From positions 1-6,281 of the forward strand of contig DRLF01000384.1 in the NCBI GenBank assembly GCA_011051425.1: a DNA stretch of 6,281 bases. The letters are read 5' to 3'. Numbering within the stretch: the first letter of the stretch is position 1; every line of letters starts with the position of its first letter. The notes under the pieces were generated by a model, which ran no database searches, was not told the DNA's origin, and worked only from the letters and a program-made list of their open reading frames with translations. A program made the position numbers and the translations under genes. The stretch comes from Thiolapillus brandeum (GTDB lineage: Bacteria > Pseudomonadota > Gammaproteobacteria > Chromatiales > Chromatiaceae). Shown here piece after piece: positions 1 to 6,281 of the stretch.

Positions 1-31
1 GTCATGTGTGTGACAGTTGGGTGGATTTCGG

Positions 32-49
32 GTCGCCGCCCCGGGCGAC
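32..49. repeat. Short GC-rich inverted repeat in the leader
   Basis: GTCGCC (32-37) and GGCGAC (44-49) are perfect reverse complements around a six-base loop, so a 6 bp GC-rich stem is possible. No T run follows, so it is not a convincing rho-independent terminator. It lies upstream of the candidate -10 box and could be an operator, the weak end of an upstream unit, or chance in GC-rich DNA. The flanking bases do not extend the stem. Confidence 0.3.
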
Positions 50-94
50 GCTCATGAAAGCATGTTTGGATGGCCTGTCTTGTACCATCGGGAA

Positions 95-100
95 TATAAT
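95..100 (+). promoter_or_regulatory. Candidate sigma-70 -10 box (TATAAT) for the cluster
   Basis: A perfect TATAAT sits in the only AT-rich patch of the leader. It would start transcription near 106-108, leaving a leader of about 45 bases before the ATG at 153. No good -35 box lies at 16-18 bases upstream (72-78 reads GGCCTGT), and there is no TG extended -10. The promoter would therefore need an activator, or the match is fortuitous. If real, it excludes the earlier in-frame start codons at 6 and 99 for the first gene. Confidence 0.35.
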
Positions 101-152
101 GATTTCCCACGGCGCGGCTTCAACCCTACAAATCAGGTCATTACAACAAAAC

Positions 153-1115
153 ATGCAGACTCAGCCAGAATTCCTTTTACTTCGCCAGCACCTCGAACAG
201 GTTATCGTCGGCCAGTCCCGGTTGCTCGACCGCCTCATGATTGCACTGCTCACCGGTGGACACGTGCTGCTGGAAAGTGCTCCCGGCCTTGCGAAGACCA
301 CGGCGGTAAAGGCATTGGCCAGCGGCGTGCATGCACATTTTCAGCGCATTCAGTTCACGCCGGACCTGATGCCGGCGGATATTACCGGCAGCGATGTGTT
401 CGATCCCAAGAGCGGCGATTTCCGTTTCGTACAGGGTCCGCTTTTCCACGAGATCATCCTGGCGGACGAGATCAACAGGGCGCCACCGAAAGTGCAGTCC
501 GCCCTGCTGGAGGCCATGGAAGAGCACCAAGTCACCATCAGCGGCAAGTCCCATGCCCTGCCGGACCTGTTCATCGTTCTGGCAACGCAAAACCCGCTGG
601 AACAGTCCGGCACTTACCCGCTGCCAGAGGCGCAGCTGGACCGTTTCCTGCTGCACGTCGTTATCGGTTATCCGGATGAAGAGCAGGAATTGCAGATTCT
701 CAACCTGGATCGCCACCGGCATTTCGGGGAGGACAGGCCTGAAGCTCATACGCGCATGACGCCTGCAACTGTACTGGCCGCAAGGCGCGAGGTGGCAGAG
801 ATTCATATCGAGGAAGACCTGCAGCGCTATGTCGTCCGTATCGTGAACGCCACCCGTGATCCCGGTAAGTGGCTGCCTGAATGGCAGGACGCCATTCGTT
901 TCGGCGCATCGCCCCGCGCAAGCCTGGCACTGGTGCGCGCCGCCAGCGCCCATGCCTATCTGCAGGAACGTGACTACGTGATTCCCGACGACATCATCGA
1001 AATGGCCGGTGACGTGCTGCGCCACCGCATCATTCCCGGTTTCAGCGCCAGAAGCCAGCAGCTGGGCAGTGATGACCTGATCAGGGGCATCCTGGACAGC
1101 ATCCCGGTTCCCTGA
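153..1115 (+). CDS. MoxR-family AAA+ ATPase
   Basis: A cytosolic AAA+ ATPase of the MoxR family (320 aa from this start, the family's usual size), thought to act as a chaperone-like motor with VWA-domain partners. Visible motifs: Walker A ESAPGLAKT (residues 41-49), Walker B with ILADEIN (102-108), the family signature after it (APPKVQSALLEAM), sensor 1 ATQNP (144-148), the LPEAQLDRF arginine-finger region (157-165), and sensor 2 GASPRAS (251-257) in the C-terminal lid domain. The reading frame is open further upstream, with GTG at 6 and ATG at 99. The extra residues do not resemble the family N-terminus, whereas homology-like sequence begins just after the ATG at 153, and a TATAAT overlaps the ATG at 99. 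The ribosome site before 153 is poor; the ATG at 99 has GGGA at a reasonable distance and remains the alternative. The first Walker A glycine is serine. The gene ends 3 bases before the DUF58 gene. Confidence 0.93.
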   Translation: MQTQPEFLLLRQHLEQVIVGQSRLLDRLMIALLTGGHVLLESAPGLAKTTAVKALASGVHAHFQRIQFTPDLMPADITGSDVFDPKSGDFRFVQGPLFHEIILADEINRAPPKVQSALLEAMEEHQVTISGKSHALPDLFIVLATQNPLEQSGTYPLPEAQLDRFLLHVVIGYPDEEQELQILNLDRHRHFGEDRPEAHTRMTPATVLAARREVAEIHIEEDLQRYVVRIVNATRDPGKWLPEWQDAIRFGASPRASLALVRAASAHAYLQERDYVIPDDIIEMAGDVLRHRIIPGFSARSQQLGSDDLIRGILDSIPVP

Positions 1116-1118
1116 GCC

Positions 1119-2111
1119 ATGTTCCCTGTCGAATCCCTGTTCAAGACACTGTCGGGCTGTTTCGGCCACCGGCGCCCGGACAAACCGGATGACAGCCAGG
1201 CAGCCCTGCTGGATGAAATGCAACTGCGCCGTTTGGCGCTGTATGCCCGGTCCCTGCCTGACTCTCTGTTCGAATTCGGGCGCCAGTCAGCTCATCCGCA
1301 GCTTGGAGACATTCCCTCCTGTTATCGCGGGCGAGGTTCCGAGTTCGAGGAAAACCGTAACTACCAGGCGGGGGACGAGCAGCGCATGATCAACTGGCGT
1401 CTGTATGCCCGCAGCGGAGATCTTTACACCAAGGTATTCCGCGAGGAGCGGCGTCCCCAGGTGTTCCTGCTCCTCGACAGGCGCGCCGCCATGCGCTTTG
1501 CAACCCGCCGGCAGCTCAAGGTGACCCTGGCGGCCGGCATCGGCGCCTGCTATTGCTACCAGGCGGTTCACCAGGCTTTGCCCGTGGGCGGGATGCTACT
1601 TGGCCGAAGCATCGAATGGTTCGAACCTGCCGTTACCGAGATTTCAGCACAGCATTTCGTCCAGGCGCTGAACCAACCCTGTCCGCCAGTGGATTTCGGT
1701 CAGGCACAATCCGGTCTGGAGGCAGCGCTGCAACAACTGCTGCAGCGTCTCCCGGAGGGGAGCTTTGTGCTTCTGCTCAGTGATTTCCTGGATCTCGACA
1801 CCGATGCCGCCATGCCTCTTTTACAGCAGCTGTCTGCACGGTACAGCTTGCGGGCTGTTCAGGTGCTGGATCCCGTTGAGCGACAGCTGCCGCAAACGGG
1901 AGGCTTTCTCATCGAAGACGGGAGCGCGGCAGCTCCCCTGAGGATCGGTGCAGGTGATGAGATGCGGCAATACGCAACACTGTTCAGCAAAGAACAGGAA
2001 AAGCTGAGGGACTGCTTCGGCAGTTGCGGTATCGACCTCAGTACCTGCAGCACCGAAGACGACGTCATGACCTGCCTGGAGTCCAACCGTGCCACCGCCA
2101 GCACTCACTGA
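1119..2111 (+). CDS. DUF58 domain protein (MoxR partner)
   Basis: A 330 aa protein with the DUF58 signature at residues 69-110: YRGRGSEFEENRNYQAGDEQ, then MINWR, YARSGDLYTK and VFREERRPQ. The family consensus has xGxEFxExRxYxPGD, IDWR and KxFxEER. After it comes a VWA-like fold starting at the strand VFLLLD (115-120), with a second hydrophobic strand at SFVLLLSDF (215-223). No membrane segment is evident, so it should be cytosolic, unlike the longer DUF58 proteins that begin with two membrane helices. DUF58 proteins are standard neighbours of MoxR ATPases and are presumed partners or adaptors; no enzymatic activity is established. Odd points: the metal-site motif DxSxS reads DRRAA (120-124), the usual IDW is INW, and four cysteines cluster at 299, 303, 310 and 319. 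The start lies 3 bases after the MoxR stop without a strong ribosome site, which suggests translational coupling. Confidence 0.92.
   Translation: MFPVESLFKTLSGCFGHRRPDKPDDSQAALLDEMQLRRLALYARSLPDSLFEFGRQSAHPQLGDIPSCYRGRGSEFEENRNYQAGDEQRMINWRLYARSGDLYTKVFREERRPQVFLLLDRRAAMRFATRRQLKVTLAAGIGACYCYQAVHQALPVGGMLLGRSIEWFEPAVTEISAQHFVQALNQPCPPVDFGQAQSGLEAALQQLLQRLPEGSFVLLLSDFLDLDTDAAMPLLQQLSARYSLRAVQVLDPVERQLPQTGGFLIEDGSAAAPLRIGAGDEMRQYATLFSKEQEKLRDCFGSCGIDLSTCSTEDDVMTCLESNRATASTH
2077..2081 (+). promoter_or_regulatory. Ribosome binding site deciding the GTG start of the DUF4381 gene
   Basis: TGGAG inside the end of the DUF58 gene lies 7 bases before the GTG at 2089. It is the only convincing Shine-Dalgarno match near that start and supports initiation within the upstream gene, with a 23-base overlap. 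Confidence 0.6.
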
Positions 2112-2511
2112 TTCCGCCTGGGTGGATATTCTGCCCCCTGAAGCGCCGTCTCAGGCCGCAGGAGCACCGCTGCTGTGGAGTCTGACGGTGTTCCTGTTGC
2201 TGGCAGGTCTTACTGGCATTCTCTGGTACCGCCATCAGAAACAGGCACAAACCAGACTGCGCCACGTCCTCCGTGAACTGCGTTCCGGCAACAAGGACAG
2301 CAAGGCCGTATGTGCTGAGATCATGCAGTACCTGCGTGATAAACGGGTGGCGCGACACCTGAAACACTGGTTCCATGACCCGGCCTGGCAGCAGTATCTG
2401 AGCAGGCTGGAGGCGTGCCGCTACTCCGCGGAGACCATTCCGGAACACAAGGTGCAAGACCTCGTTCAGGAAGCGCTGACATGGCTGAACAGGAAGAGGC
2501 CGCCCGCCTGA
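2089..2511 (+). CDS. DUF4381 family membrane protein
   Basis: A 140 aa protein with a short proline-rich N-terminus containing WVDILPPEAPS, typical of DUF4381. One membrane helix follows at about residues 27-47 (LLWSLTVFLLLAGLTGILW), then a basic soluble region of about 90 residues. That region keeps the family pattern of helices around EIMQYLRDKRVAR and a tryptophan/leucine-rich part ending in QEALTWLNRKRPPA. Basic residues right after the helix (YRHQKQAQTRLR) favour an N-out, C-in inner-membrane topology. Its function is unknown; the constant position between DUF58 and VWA genes implies a structural or coupling role in the MoxR/VWA complex, possibly linking cytosolic MoxR and DUF58 to the membrane VWA proteins (inference). 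It starts with GTG, overlaps the DUF58 gene by 23 bases in another frame, and its stop overlaps an in-frame ATG of the next gene (TGATG at 2509-2513). Confidence 0.85.
   Translation: MPPPALTDSAWVDILPPEAPSQAAGAPLLWSLTVFLLLAGLTGILWYRHQKQAQTRLRHVLRELRSGNKDSKAVCAEIMQYLRDKRVARHLKHWFHDPAWQQYLSRLEACRYSAETIPEHKVQDLVQEALTWLNRKRPPA
2468..2473 (+). promoter_or_regulatory. Ribosome binding site for the first VWA gene
   Basis: AGGAAG lies 7 bases before the ATG at 2481, a near-ideal site inside the DUF4381 gene. A second purine run (AGGAAGAGG, 2491-2499) is 11 bases before the alternative ATG at 2511, which is less well spaced. Confidence 0.5.
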
Positions 2512-3584
2512 TGGAAGACAGCGGTCTGGCGTTTCTCCAGGGTATTCGTTTCCTGCACAGCGAATGGCTGTGGGCATGGCTGCTATCCGTGATGGTGGTG
2601 ACCCTGCTGATCCGCTGTCAGTGCCTGGTGTCACTGAAGCACATACCCGCTGTTTCCGGCAGCAGGATCTATCGCCATCCCCGCTACAGGCTGCTGCATC
2701 GCTTGCATGCTCAGGAGGCAAAACAGCACAGGGCCGCCGTTTCCCTTTCGCGCTGGATGGTCTATGTCCTGCTGCTTGCCTGTTTCCACCTTGCGCTTGC
2801 ACATCCCTACCGGCTGGGGCGCGAGTTACCCAAGCCTCCTGAATACCGGGACACGCTTTTTATCGTCGACACCTCCATCAGCATGATGCTGCGTGACTAC
2901 CTGGTGGGCGGAGAGCGCATCGACCGTATGACCATACTCAAGGGCGTACTGACCACTTTCATCGATGGCCTGCAGGGAAACCGGATCGGGCTGATCATCT
3001 TTTCCGAACAGCCCTATACGCTGGCGCCCCTGACGGCGGACTATGCCTTGCTCAAGTCCCGCGTGCGCCGCCTGGAACCGGCTGTGCTGACCGGCAACAC
3101 CACCAACCTCGGCAGGGCGCTGATCTACACGATGCAGAAGCTCAAAAGGTCGGATGCCTGGGACGCCACACAAAAACCGGCACTGATACTGATCACCGAT
3201 GTCAACCGGTCACCCCGCGACCTGGATCCCGCTGCCGTGGCCACATATCTGCATGAACAGGGTTTCCGCCTGCACACCATTGGGATCGGCACTTCCAGTG
3301 ATGCGGCGCAGGAGCCGGACTCCAGGGGGCTGATCTATGAACCCACCAACTTTGCCCTGCTGGAAAAAATTGCCCGGCAGGGCGGGGGACAGTTTTTCTG
3401 GGCAGACAGCGAGCGCAGCCTGCAATCGGCGATCAGGACCATTCAGCAGGGTGAGCGCCGCCAGGGAATTGCAGCGCCCCGGTATGTGACGGTTCCTCTG
3501 TACCAGTGGCCGCTTCTGACGGGGCTGGTGCTCATGATGCTGTTGCAGTGGTTTGGCGGTAGAGGGCGGGGATATGCCGGATAG
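2481..3584 (+). CDS. VWA domain membrane protein (BatA-like)
   Basis: A 367 aa inner-membrane protein with a VWA domain. The metal-ion-dependent adhesion site is intact: DTSISM at residues 130-135 (D130, S132, S134), a threonine in TGNTTNLGRAL (T208 likely), and the aspartate in LITDVNRS (D240). Membrane helices are seen at about 29-45, 92-108 and 340-357. The stretch between the first two is strongly basic (RIYRHPRYRLLHRLHAQ) and so probably cytosolic, which puts the VWA domain in the periplasm. VWA domains bind protein ligands through the metal site; in Bat clusters this protein is taken to be a partner of MoxR. Start choice: ATG 2481 has the better ribosome site (31-base overlap with the DUF4381 gene), while ATG 2511 overlaps its stop codon and would give 357 aa; an earlier GTG at 2415 is unlikely. 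The usual glycine after the last metal-site aspartate is valine. The end overlaps the next gene by 11 bases. Confidence 0.9.
   Translation: MAEQEEAARLMEDSGLAFLQGIRFLHSEWLWAWLLSVMVVTLLIRCQCLVSLKHIPAVSGSRIYRHPRYRLLHRLHAQEAKQHRAAVSLSRWMVYVLLLACFHLALAHPYRLGRELPKPPEYRDTLFIVDTSISMMLRDYLVGGERIDRMTILKGVLTTFIDGLQGNRIGLIIFSEQPYTLAPLTADYALLKSRVRRLEPAVLTGNTTNLGRALIYTMQKLKRSDAWDATQKPALILITDVNRSPRDLDPAAVATYLHEQGFRLHTIGIGTSSDAAQEPDSRGLIYEPTNFALLEKIARQGGGQFFWADSERSLQSAIRTIQQGERRQGIAAPRYVTVPLYQWPLLTGLVLMMLLQWFGGRGRGYAG
3561..3566 (+). promoter_or_regulatory. Ribosome binding site of the VWA-TPR gene
   Basis: AGAGGG lies 7 bases before the ATG at 3574, inside the end of the preceding VWA gene. This fixes the start at 3574 rather than at the in-frame TTG at 3553, which would lie upstream of the site. 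Confidence 0.6.
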
Positions 3585-5415
3585 TCTGTCGCTGTTCGGT
3601 TGGCGTGAACCCCTGTGGTTGTGGCTGGCATTCTACCCCTGGCTGGTCTGGGCCTGGCAGGGCATCATACGCCGGCCCCGGGGCAGTAACTATGCCGATC
3701 CACAACTGCTGCCCTGGGCCCTTACTTCCCGTCCCGACGGCAGCGAGCCACGCGCCTGGTGGCGGCAAGCGGCGTTCGCCCTGACCTGGCTGCTGTTTGC
3801 CATTGCCATGGCCGGGCCACGGCTGGTGGATGCCGATTACAGCCGCAGCACTTCCGCTGATACCGAAGTGATGGTGGTGCTGGATGTCTCCCGTTCCATG
3901 ACGGCAAGGGATGTCGCTCCCAACCGCCTGGAGCGGGCCAGACTGGAACTCGAAAATCTCATCTCCCGCACGGCACATGCAAAGATCGGCCTGGTGGTCT
4001 ACGCGGCACGTCCCCACCTGGTCACACCACCCACTGTCGACAAATCCGTGCTGCTCCATGACCTGCAAATACCGCGTTCCGGCCTGCTGCCCACGGAAGG
4101 ATCAGGCCTGGCGGACGCCATCACTTTTGCCGCGCGTAACTTCCACGCAAAAAAAGGCGCCCGCGTGCTGCTGCTGGCGACCGACGGCGAAATACTGTCG
4201 GAAACCACCAAGGGGGAATCCCTCCTGCAGGCAGAAGTCACCCGCCTGGTGAAGGAAGGGATTGTCTTCTATGCCCTGGGCGTGGGCAGCAAGGCAGGCA
4301 GTCCGTTGCTCGATGCTTCCGGTGACTGGCTGCGTGACCAGAGCGGTCCCGTGGTTTCCCGTCTGCACGAGGCGCGTCTTCAGACGATTGCCCGGACAGG
4401 CCAGGGTCGTTATGCCAGGGTAACGGATAGCGATGCGGAATGGCGCAAGTTGTACGATCATGGCATCAGGCAGCTGTACCTGGCGCACGGTGAAAACAAA
4501 GATACGGATCTGATCGAGTGGAAGGAACTCTATGCCTGGTTTCTCCTTCCCGCCATGCTGCTGCTTCTGCTGAGCAATCTTCAACTGCAAAGAAAAATCC
4601 TGCCCGGTCATGAAGGCGTCATATTCGCTGTCTCCATCGTCCTGAGTCTGGCAAGCCCCTGGAAAGCCCGTGCGGATGATGACCCGGCCTGGCAGGAGCA
4701 CGCCTACCAGGCCTATGTCAGCGAATCCTACCTCGAGGCTGGAAAGGCCTATGCCCGAGTTGGGGGTTACCCGGGGCGCATGGGGGAGGGCAGCAGTGCC
4801 TATCGACTGGGCAAGTTCGTTCTGGCCGTGCAGCTGTTCACGCAGGCCATACTGGATGCTGACAGCGATCAGCAGCGCGCCCGGGCCATTTTCAATCTCG
4901 CCAACAGCCACTATAAGCTCGCAGACTATGAAAAAGCGGCTGTTCTGTACGCTGAAGTGCTGCGCTACGACCCGGGCAATCCTGCGGCCCGAAGCAACCG
5001 TAAACTGGCGCTGGCCATGCAGAAACAGCAGCGGGAAGGCAGTAACGAAAGTACCAAAAGGCAGGGCAGAGGCCCCCGCAGCGCCCGGTTGGCAGAAGGC
5101 GAAACCATCTCGGATGGCAAACTAAGCCTGGCTGACGAAGAGAAAGCAGAAGATCTGCCGGCAAACAGATCCTTGAGCCAGTCTGAGCTGACAGAAAAGA
5201 GCATACGCTATTCCGCGCCTGCCGACCGGCAGGCTACGCGTTTTGATGACGCCAACTGGCAGTACACGAACATCCCGGCAGCAGCCATCATCCTGCAGGT
5301 CGATGCATTGGAGGTGGATGAGAACAGGCTGTGGAAACGCCTGTTCGAAAGGGAAGAGCATTTCCCCGCACCCGTTGAAGTGTCTCATACGCTCCCCGGT
5401 ATATCGCCATGGTGA
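3574..5415 (+). CDS. VWA-TPR fusion membrane protein (BatB/BatC-like)
   Basis: A 613 aa protein joining a membrane VWA half to a TPR half. Membrane helices are at about 13-31 and 65-81. The VWA domain (about 97-300) has a full metal site: DVSRSM at 104-109, T174 in LPTEGSGLADAI and D204 in LATDGE. Further hydrophobic helices lie at about 319-336 and 347-362. The second of these is followed by KARADDDP, so it resembles a signal peptide. Residues about 371-480 are TPR-like; the clearest repeat is ARAIFNLANSHYKLADYEKA with AVLYAEVLRYDPGNP (436-470), preceded by two weaker ones. A charged, poorly ordered linker (about 483-560) follows. The C-terminus has a conserved-looking block around ALEVDENRLWKRLFEREE, comparable to the basic-aromatic ending seen in this family. 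Positive residues place the linkers 32-64 and 338-346 in the cytosol, so both VWA and TPR regions would face the periplasm. No in-frame ATG, GTG or TTG exists at the junction, so the two halves should be one polypeptide. VWA-TPR fusions are known in related gammaproteobacteria. Confidence 0.93.
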   Translation: MPDSLSLFGWREPLWLWLAFYPWLVWAWQGIIRRPRGSNYADPQLLPWALTSRPDGSEPRAWWRQAAFALTWLLFAIAMAGPRLVDADYSRSTSADTEVMVVLDVSRSMTARDVAPNRLERARLELENLISRTAHAKIGLVVYAARPHLVTPPTVDKSVLLHDLQIPRSGLLPTEGSGLADAITFAARNFHAKKGARVLLLATDGEILSETTKGESLLQAEVTRLVKEGIVFYALGVGSKAGSPLLDASGDWLRDQSGPVVSRLHEARLQTIARTGQGRYARVTDSDAEWRKLYDHGIRQLYLAHGENKDTDLIEWKELYAWFLLPAMLLLLLSNLQLQRKILPGHEGVIFAVSIVLSLASPWKARADDDPAWQEHAYQAYVSESYLEAGKAYARVGGYPGRMGEGSSAYRLGKFVLAVQLFTQAILDADSDQQRARAIFNLANSHYKLADYEKAAVLYAEVLRYDPGNPAARSNRKLALAMQKQQREGSNESTKRQGRGPRSARLAEGETISDGKLSLADEEKAEDLPANRSLSQSELTEKSIRYSAPADRQATRFDDANWQYTNIPAAAIILQVDALEVDENRLWKRLFEREEHFPAPVEVSHTLPGISPW

Positions 5416-6281
5416 GGATCGGCGTTCTGTTGATGATCGTCATGTTCTGGCCTTCCCTGGCTTTCCCGGCCCAGGCTGGCAACGGTATTGCCCTGTCTCT
5501 CAAGGCGGATGAAGTCGAGTTCGGCAAGCCGCTGCAGCTGATATTCAAATCCGGCTATTCTCGACCGGGCCTCGACACCATCGACCTTTCACCACTGGAA
5601 AAGGACTTTGTCGTGGAAACACCCTGGGACGTACAGGAAGACAGCCACGGTGCCAGGCAATACTGGCGCATTCGGCTGTATGCCCGCCGGCCCGGAAGCA
5701 TCACGCTGCTGTCTCTGGCGTTTCACGGAATATATACGCAGGAGATACCCGTCAGGATAACACCGGCAATTGATCATACAGACCATGTCCCCATCCATGT
5801 GCAGGCCGAAGTGGGGAATACCGGAGTGTGGCTGAATCAGGGGGTCCCCGTATCCGTTACCATCGAAAACAGCAGCCCCCATGTTCAGCTCGAAAGCGAT
5901 GCGCCTCAGCAGCCTGGCGCGACCATCGAACAGCTTCCCGTTGTTCGGCAAACACAACAGGTGGATGGCGTCGGTCGTGTACAGCATCACCTCACCTGGA
6001 TACTCTATCCTCAGTTTCCGGGAAAACTGCAGATGCAGTTGCCCGTGATCAGGTACCGGCGTGACGGCGTCACTACCCACCGCTTCTATCCACCGGCAAT
6101 CAGGCTGGACGTGCGGCCACTGCCGGCTTTCGTGCCACCGACCTTGCCCGTGGGGCGCGTGGAGGTGGAACTGCTTTCATCCTTGCCGCCGGTTCTGCTG
6201 AAGAACAGGCTGAATTTCCTGACCTTGCAACTGAAGATGCCGGGAGCTGGCAGGGCAGGCGTGAGCCAGGTATTGCGGCAA
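5409..6281 (+). CDS. batD: BatD-like secreted protein, 5' part (runs off the right edge)
   Basis: An open frame from ATG 5409 to the window edge, 291 codons without a stop. BatD family proteins are usually about 400-600 aa, so roughly half is present. The start overlaps the VWA-TPR stop by 7 bases (ATGGTGA) with no strong ribosome site, indicating coupling. Residues 1-23 form a Sec signal peptide: a basic start (MVR), a hydrophobic core, and AQA before G24 as the likely cleavage site. The mature part begins with ALSLKADEVEFGKPLQLIF, then IDLSPLEKDFVVETP and YWRIRLYARRPGSITL. This is the BatD N-terminal beta-sandwich pattern (DLSPLExDFxV followed by a tryptophan-containing strand and a PG turn). 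A second, similar unit follows with WILYPQFPGKLQMQLPVIRY (197-216) and RFYPPAIRLDVRPLP (225-239). The protein should be periplasmic, probably tethered by a C-terminal helix outside the window, as is usual in this family. Its biochemical role is unknown; it accompanies VWA proteins in Bat clusters. Confidence 0.87.
   Translation, partial: MVRIGVLLMIVMFWPSLAFPAQAGNGIALSLKADEVEFGKPLQLIFKSGYSRPGLDTIDLSPLEKDFVVETPWDVQEDSHGARQYWRIRLYARRPGSITLLSLAFHGIYTQEIPVRITPAIDHTDHVPIHVQAEVGNTGVWLNQGVPVSVTIENSSPHVQLESDAPQQPGATIEQLPVVRQTQQVDGVGRVQHHLTWILYPQFPGKLQMQLPVIRYRRDGVTTHRFYPPAIRLDVRPLPAFVPPTLPVGRVEVELLSSLPPVLLKNRLNFLTLQLKMPGAGRAGVSQVLRQ

Noticed and set aside
1..14. GTCA...TGAC inverted repeat resembling part of a CRP-type site
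   Set aside because: Only one TGTGA half is present, without the matching TCACA at the right spacing, and it lies about 80 bases from the candidate -10 box.
1..57. Possible tail of an upstream gene ending in TGA at 55-57
   Set aside because: A frame is open from base 1 to this stop, but 18 codons give nothing recognisable, so it cannot be supported.
17..679. Plus-strand open frame (220 codons) overlapping the MoxR gene in another frame
   Set aside because: Its Arg/Pro/Gly-rich translation without motifs is typical of an out-of-frame shadow.
177..1223. Long antisense open frame (348 codons) opposite the MoxR gene
   Set aside because: It mirrors the codon bias of the MoxR gene in GC-rich DNA, its translation shows no recognisable domain, and the plus strand carries clear AAA+ motifs throughout.
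2065..2802. Antisense open frame (245 codons) across the DUF58/DUF4381/VWA junctions
   Set aside because: It spans three coupled plus-strand genes, and its translation is a low-complexity shadow rich in Arg, Pro and Cys.
4600..4683. Separate TPR (batC) gene starting inside the fusion
   Set aside because: There is no in-frame ATG, GTG or TTG at the junction; the nearest ATG (residue 328) is inside the preceding membrane helix.
4102..4911. Antisense open frame (269 codons) opposite the VWA-TPR gene
   Set aside because: The plus strand encodes unmistakable VWA and TPR sequence here; the antisense product has no family features or start context.

Overview
The window is a single, tightly packed, plus-strand gene cluster of the MoxR/VWA ("Bat"-type) kind. 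The order is a MoxR AAA+ ATPase, a DUF58 protein, a DUF4381 membrane protein, a membrane-anchored von Willebrand factor A (VWA) protein, a VWA-TPR fusion protein and a BatD-like secreted protein cut by the right edge. Protein families, gene order and GC-rich codon use (high fifties percent GC by eye) suggest a gammaproteobacterium related to those carrying this cluster in the Pseudomonas style. The sequence alone does not fix the genus.

Layout: about 150 bases of leader (1-152) hold no supported gene. They contain a perfect TATAAT at 95-100 and a short GC-rich inverted repeat. The MoxR gene follows (best start 153, stop ending at 1115), then DUF58 (1119-2111), DUF4381 (2089-2511, GTG start inside the DUF58 gene), VWA (2481 or 2511 to 3584), VWA-TPR (3574-5415) and BatD-like (5409 to beyond 6281). 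The MoxR and DUF58 genes are 3 bases apart and every later junction overlaps, so the six genes are almost surely one translationally coupled transcription unit that continues to the right. There is no intergenic gap, tRNA, rRNA, mobile element or CRISPR array.

How the parts fit: MoxR and DUF58 lack membrane segments and should be cytosolic. DUF4381 has one membrane segment, with its basic C-terminal part probably in the cytosol. Both VWA proteins appear to place their metal-binding VWA domain in the periplasm. The TPR region of the fusion and the BatD-like protein also appear to be periplasmic. The accepted idea for such clusters is that the MoxR ATPase acts as a chaperone-like motor that, with VWA proteins, assembles or activates an envelope target. 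In Bacteroides the related bat genes were linked to oxygen tolerance. The target here is unknown and cannot be read from this window.

I do not see a new system. The oddities are a degenerate metal site in the DUF58 protein, a cysteine cluster at its C-terminus, a signal-peptide-like junction between the VWA and TPR halves of the fusion, and a variant Walker A motif in the MoxR protein.
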